Below the pieces are notes generated by a model. The model was not told the DNA's origin, did not search any database, and saw nothing but the letters and a program-made list of their open reading frames with translations. Both the position numbers and the translations under genes were made by a program. Shown here in pieces: positions 14,680 to 18,023 of a stretch of DNA of 18,023 nt (within the stretch, counting starts at the first letter, position 1; every line of letters starts with the position of its first letter). The stretch covers positions 1,023 to 19,045 of the forward strand of contig DBXB01000050.1 in NCBI GenBank assembly GCA_002309155.1. The letters run 5' to 3'. This DNA is from Bacteroidales bacterium UBA1223. Lineage in GTDB: Bacteria > Bacteroidota > Bacteroidia > Bacteroidales > P3.

Positions 14680-16136
14680 TTTATATCTTCTTTTTCTGTT
14701 TTCATTATATTGATTATATCTTTCAAGTCAATCAGTCTTAACACTATAGCTAGTCCGACGGCAATCACAGCCACCATGGGCAACAGTATCCACCAATCCA
14801 GCCGTGGAATGCAAAAAGTGCATACAATAATTAATAACGCAAAAATCAGCAGTCTTAGTATGTAGACTGCCGAAGGTTTTAATTTAAAAATCTTTAGCGC
14901 CGCCACGACTTGCGCAACAGCCATAAAACTCTGTGCCGATACCGCAGCCCAGGCACTGCCGGCAGCCCCCAACCGAGGAATAAGCAGGACATTGATCAGC
15001 ACATTGAGCGCCAACGAACTTGCGGCAAAGATATTAAGACTCTTCAGTCGTCCAGCAGCAGTGAGGAGCGTGCCGAAAACGTATGTTGTAGAGATAGGTA
15101 TGATGCAGAATATCAGCAGACGGAACACTGTGGCATAGTCGTCGACATGGTCGTCGTAAAACAGTGCCATCAATTCTTTGTCAAGACTGGAGAGAGCGCA
15201 TGCGGCCGTGACAGAGAACACCATAACCATCGAAAACATCATCTTCACAGTCTCACCCAATTCAGGTCCGGGTTTCTCCACTTTTGTCATCTTTGAGAAT
15301 ATAGGCAACAGCAGGACTGACACCAGATAGGCTATCATTGTCAATGCGTCAAGCAGACGGAAAGCGCCGGCATAGACACCAGCATTATAGTCGCCAGCAC
15401 CTTCGGGTGAAAGGAGTTGCAGCAATACGGGGTCAAGCCGGTTATAGCTTGCCATAAGCAACACCAGCAAGGCAAACGGCAGACTCTTCTTCAGTATCAC
15501 CAATGTAAAAGGTTTGTTCCAATGCAACCGCCTGAAACCTGTCCTACGGACCAGCACCCACAGCGCCAACACTACGGTAAGCAGGTATGCCGCAGTCTGC
15601 GCATAGACGAACTTGAAGATTGAGATGCCATCTTCAAAAGGCCCCCAGAGCATGGCGCCGCAAATAACTATCATCAACACACGGTCCATAACACTCAGCA
15701 GGCTGTCCCATTTGAAAAGCAACAGACCTTCGAAATTGCTTCTGAGATATAGTATCAGGGAGTTCAGGAACTGATTGAGACTCAACCACGCCAGCAGATA
15801 GAACTGCTGCGAGTTGTAGCCCATCAACGCTCCCACGCTGAAAGTCACAACGACATATAATGCCAGCAACATCAGTTTGATACTCAGGATTCCCGAGAGA
15901 TGTTTGCTAATCAGACTGGGATACTGTGCTATGTTGCGGGTGTTGAAATTGGTAACACCCAAATCGAGCAGTATGTTGAAAATATAGGTAAGATTCAGGA
16001 TACTGAAATAGAATCCGTACATCTCGGTGCCAACCGCGTTCTGCACTCCCACCTCAATACCGAGAATCCAGAACGGCTTGACAATGATATTGGCAAGCAG
16101 TACCCAGAACAATCCCGACAACAAGGTTTTTTTCAT
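14676..16136 (-). CDS. Polysaccharide/oligosaccharide flippase family membrane protein (MOP superfamily)
   Basis: Inner-membrane protein of 486 residues with about 12-14 hydrophobic helices along its full length. The N-terminal region (GVQNAVGTEMYGFYFSILNLTYIFNILLDLGVTNFNTRNIA) is typical of Wzx-type flippases, and GRLKSLNIFAASSLALNVLINVLLIPRLGAAGSAWA near 370-405 is the usual second-half motif. It probably turns a lipid-linked sugar across the membrane; substrate unknown. There are no glycosyltransferases nearby, so it does not sit in an O-antigen or capsule locus, which leaves a general envelope role (possibly a lipid II or other housekeeping lipid carrier) open. Six bases downstream of the lipoprotein gene, and overlapping fabD by 4 bases. 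Confidence 0.88.
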   Translation of the reverse strand: MKKTLLSGLFWVLLANIIVKPFWILGIEVGVQNAVGTEMYGFYFSILNLTYIFNILLDLGVTNFNTRNIAQYPSLISKHLSGILSIKLMLLALYVVVTFSVGALMGYNSQQFYLLAWLSLNQFLNSLILYLRSNFEGLLLFKWDSLLSVMDRVLMIVICGAMLWGPFEDGISIFKFVYAQTAAYLLTVVLALWVLVRRTGFRRLHWNKPFTLVILKKSLPFALLVLLMASYNRLDPVLLQLLSPEGAGDYNAGVYAGAFRLLDALTMIAYLVSVLLLPIFSKMTKVEKPGPELGETVKMMFSMVMVFSVTAACALSSLDKELMALFYDDHVDDYATVFRLLIFCIIPISTTYVFGTLLTAAGRLKSLNIFAASSLALNVLINVLLIPRLGAAGSAWAAVSAQSFMAVAQVVAALKIFKLKPSAVYILRLLIFALLIIVCTFCIPRLDWWILLPMVAVIAVGLAIVLRLIDLKDIINIMKTEKEDIK

Positions 16137-16142
16137 CAGCTG

Positions 16143-17819
16143 TTACTCTATTTTCAGTTCTTCCTCATATTCCCAGTTAGCCCTGACGTCCAACTCTTTC
16201 GGCAACATCACCACTTTCTCCGGCAGTCGCTGGAGTGCAAAGTCGCCGCCATCCCACTTGCCATTGCCGTTGGCGTCAACGATTACACGGACCTTGTATT
16301 TGGCAGGTGTCAGGTGGACGAACTCCACCTTCTCAGCCGATTTCAGACAACGTGATTCCACCACCTTCCCTTTCTCGTCGACAAGCTGGACTATCAGTGG
16401 AGTGGCCTCAGTTGTCGAGGGTGTGAGTCGGAGCTGGCCATACTGGTCGGAGCCCTTGACACTTATCGACGCATGAATTGAATCATTCTGATGGCCATAG
16501 ATATCCTTGAAAATGCCCTTACAGACATCCACCTCATATTTCTCGCCTGGGGTGAAAGGGGCAAGCACAAAAAGACTCATCAGCGTACTGTCGGTACAGA
16601 CACTAGCGAGACTCCTCACACTATCCTTCATCGCCAATATTGAAATCACTGAATCCATCTTGCACGACGCCGTATCCAGCGGAGTCTTGAGCAGGAGTCG
16701 CAGGGTGTCAAAATAGGGCAGGGTCTTGGTGTTCAGGTTCATCTCTGTGAATTGTTGTGACGTGTTTGAGGCCTCGCCACGTCGGGTGCGGTACCGCAAC
16801 TTCAACGTGTCCTGAAGTCCCGAACTGTCGGACACCACAAGCTGTAATGAATCGCACTTCTCGTTATATGTCCACAGAGTAACAGTATCCCTGCTCTGGT
16901 TCAGACGCACGAAAGAACGCACGCCACCGGTGCTGATATGGGGATCCATCATAGGTATATTGGTGGTGAACTGCACCTTTCCTCTTTTCTGGAAACCGCT
17001 CGATGTGATGCGTTGTTTCTCTTGTTCGGGGGTGTAGATGAATAGTTTGACCTTCTGTGAGGTGTCTGTCACCACCTTGTCGCTGTCAGCCACCGCCGAG
17101 TCAGGGATATAGATAGCGACAACGGGATTGTCAATGAAAGCCACAGATTCCGACTGTCCGATTTCCATGTTGTTGTCTTCATCCTGCACGGCGACAATAC
17201 GGTAATCACCTGTTTTGATATTGTTGAAACTGAAGTTGCCTTTCTTGTCACACCGAGTGGCGTAGATAGGTGTCACTTTGGCGACGGATGTGTCTTCAAG
17301 TGACTTGACGAAGTTGTCGTATTTGTCAGGGTCGACGAGCCATACAGACACTGTGGCGTCACGTGGAGACAAGTTCAGGGCGTCGATGACCGAGCCTCGC
17401 ACCGTCATGCTGTCGATATAACTGCCGGTGGAGAAGACATACTCGAGTGATGGAATCGGATTGCCCTCAGTGAAGTCGGCTATGGCGCCACGGAACTGAA
17501 ACAAGTAGGTAGTGTTGGGTTGCAGAGTGTCGTTGATCTTCACCTGGACCCCCTTGCCTTTGGTCTTGTATTCAGGCTTATTCTTCATGGGCGGCGACAC
17601 GAGGATATTGTTGTCGGCATCCTTGATCACCACATACTCATCAAACTCGATATAAAATGTATTGTCCTCGAAATTGATTGTTCTGTTGGAAGGACGGGCA
17701 TCCTTGACCTCAGGGGGCCTCACATCTTTGGGTCCGCCGGTAGGCATGCCTTGCTTGGCGCAAGAGACCGCAAAAAACATTCCTATCAGAATCAATATCT
17801 TATAAATACATTTAGTCAT
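16143..17819 (-). CDS. Ig-like (SbsA/Big_5-type) domain lipoprotein
   Basis: Predicted lipoprotein of 558 residues. The first 20 residues are a signal sequence ending AVSC, so Cys20 is the likely lipidated residue. The mature start CAKQGMPTGGPKD, then PPEV, is a recognised opening of a Bacteroidota family. Residues about 35-135 fit an SbsA/Big_5 Ig-like fold (DARPSNRTINFEDNTFYIEFDEYV to YVFSTG); about 140-220 resemble a carboxypeptidase-regulatory beta-sandwich (VRGSVIDA to GDYRIVAVQDEDNN). Near the C-terminus DANGNGKWDGGD looks like a calcium-type loop. Function unknown; an envelope scaffold or assembly role is a guess. The ATG at 17819 is chosen over the TTG one codon upstream. First gene of a three-gene operon. 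Confidence 0.87.
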   Translation of the reverse strand: MTKCIYKILILIGMFFAVSCAKQGMPTGGPKDVRPPEVKDARPSNRTINFEDNTFYIEFDEYVVIKDADNNILVSPPMKNKPEYKTKGKGVQVKINDTLQPNTTYLFQFRGAIADFTEGNPIPSLEYVFSTGSYIDSMTVRGSVIDALNLSPRDATVSVWLVDPDKYDNFVKSLEDTSVAKVTPIYATRCDKKGNFSFNNIKTGDYRIVAVQDEDNNMEIGQSESVAFIDNPVVAIYIPDSAVADSDKVVTDTSQKVKLFIYTPEQEKQRITSSGFQKRGKVQFTTNIPMMDPHISTGGVRSFVRLNQSRDTVTLWTYNEKCDSLQLVVSDSSGLQDTLKLRYRTRRGEASNTSQQFTEMNLNTKTLPYFDTLRLLLKTPLDTASCKMDSVISILAMKDSVRSLASVCTDSTLMSLFVLAPFTPGEKYEVDVCKGIFKDIYGHQNDSIHASISVKGSDQYGQLRLTPSTTEATPLIVQLVDEKGKVVESRCLKSAEKVEFVHLTPAKYKVRVIVDANGNGKWDGGDFALQRLPEKVVMLPKELDVRANWEYEEELKIE

Positions 17820-17844
17820 CAATGCCGGATTTGGGGAAATTTAA

Positions 17845-18003
17845 GGTTAAAAGGGTTAAAAGGGTTAAAAAGGTTAAAAAGGTTAAAAGGGTTTAAAGGG
17901 TTAGGGAAGTTAAGGGGAGTTAAGGGGAGTTAAAGGGAGTTAAGGGACAAATGATTTCGATTATTCGATTAAACGATTCACGGGTCACAGGTCACAGGTC
18001 ACG
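17845..18003 (+). repeat. Composite repeat R1-R2-R3-R5 upstream of the lipoprotein operon
   Basis: Six R1 units in exact 9-nt register (17845-17898: GGTTAAAAG or GGTTAAAAA, one GGTTTAAAG), four R2 units in exact 10-nt register (17904-17943), R3 (17944-17978, ACAAATGATTTCG then ATTCGATTAAACG), one degenerate and three good 7-nt R5 units (17976-18003: GGTCACA, GGTCACA, GGTCACG). R1 ends 25 bases from the lipoprotein ATG. This is the cleanest demonstration that each module keeps its own period. The last 20 bases of the window show nothing more. Confidence 0.9.
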
Positions 18004-18023
18004 ATTAATCAACTTAACATCTT

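Noticed and set aside
17836..17843. Promoter-like TAAATTTC on the minus strand ahead of the lipoprotein gene
   Set aside because: It has one mismatch to the -7 box, no TTTG at the right distance (R1 repeats lie there), and would leave a leader of only about 10 bases.
17520..17933. 137-codon plus-strand frame ending in LKG/RLK repeats
   Set aside because: It is antisense to the lipoprotein gene and then reads through the 9-nt R1 array, which is in frame and gives a three-residue repeat. The repeat peptide is a by-product of the DNA period.
1791..18003. CRISPR arrays
   Set aside because: The tandem units are 7-10 nt with no unique 30-nt spacers between longer repeats, and no cas gene is present.

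Overview
The window is a gene-dense piece of a Bacteroidota chromosome, most likely order Bacteroidales and probably Prevotellaceae-like. The evidence is an S46 dipeptidyl-peptidase, a DUF4954 protein, a RecQ with a long C-terminal extension, the Bacteroidota 'Ig-like' lipoprotein next to a flippase and fabD, a TatA/TatC pair with no TatB in the window, and a textbook Bacteroidota promoter (TTTG-N19-TAAATTTG) ahead of the C69 peptidase. Fifteen protein genes are supported. No rRNA, tRNA, CRISPR array, transposase or phage gene was seen.

Layout. 1-3104 (+): the 3' part of an S46 dipeptidyl-peptidase (5' end outside the window), pth and yraN. 3122-5079 (+): promoter, secreted C69 dipeptidase and a strong terminator shared by two convergent genes. 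5101-10367 (-): recQ, nagB and a DUF4954 beta-helix protein, transcribed leftward. 10437-12350 (+): kdsD (KDO precursor isomerase) and lptB (LPS export ATPase). 12342-13576 (-): pspC-tatA-tatC, whose last gene overlaps the end of lptB by 9 bp. 13795-17819 (-): an operon of Ig-like lipoprotein, flippase and fabD. The common theme is envelope and periplasm: two exported peptidases, LPS synthesis and export, Tat export, a membrane flippase, a lipoprotein and fatty-acid initiation, plus housekeeping genes (pth, recQ, yraN, nagB).

The striking part is between the genes. Eight intergenic gaps (1780-1950, 2527-2735, 4961-5100, 6922-7147, 7973-8159, 11439-11597, 13577-13794, 17820-18023) carry shuffled combinations of the same short modules. 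Each module is itself a tiny tandem array with its own period: R1 (GGTTAAAAG, 9 nt), R2 (GGGGAGTTAA, 10 nt), R3 (ACAAATGATTTCG followed by 8-nt CGATTAAA units), R4 (CTTATCAA, 8 nt, often ending in AATTCACCAT), R5 (GGTCACG, 7 nt), plus a hairpin module E and a GC-rich 29-nt cassette. The fullest copy (11441-11578) gives the order R1-R2-R3-R4. The elements occur in both orientations and never inside a gene. This modular family of intergenic repeats is the best candidate here for something undescribed.

Limits: all assignments come from reading motifs and protein sequence by eye. No database search, folding or alignment program was run.
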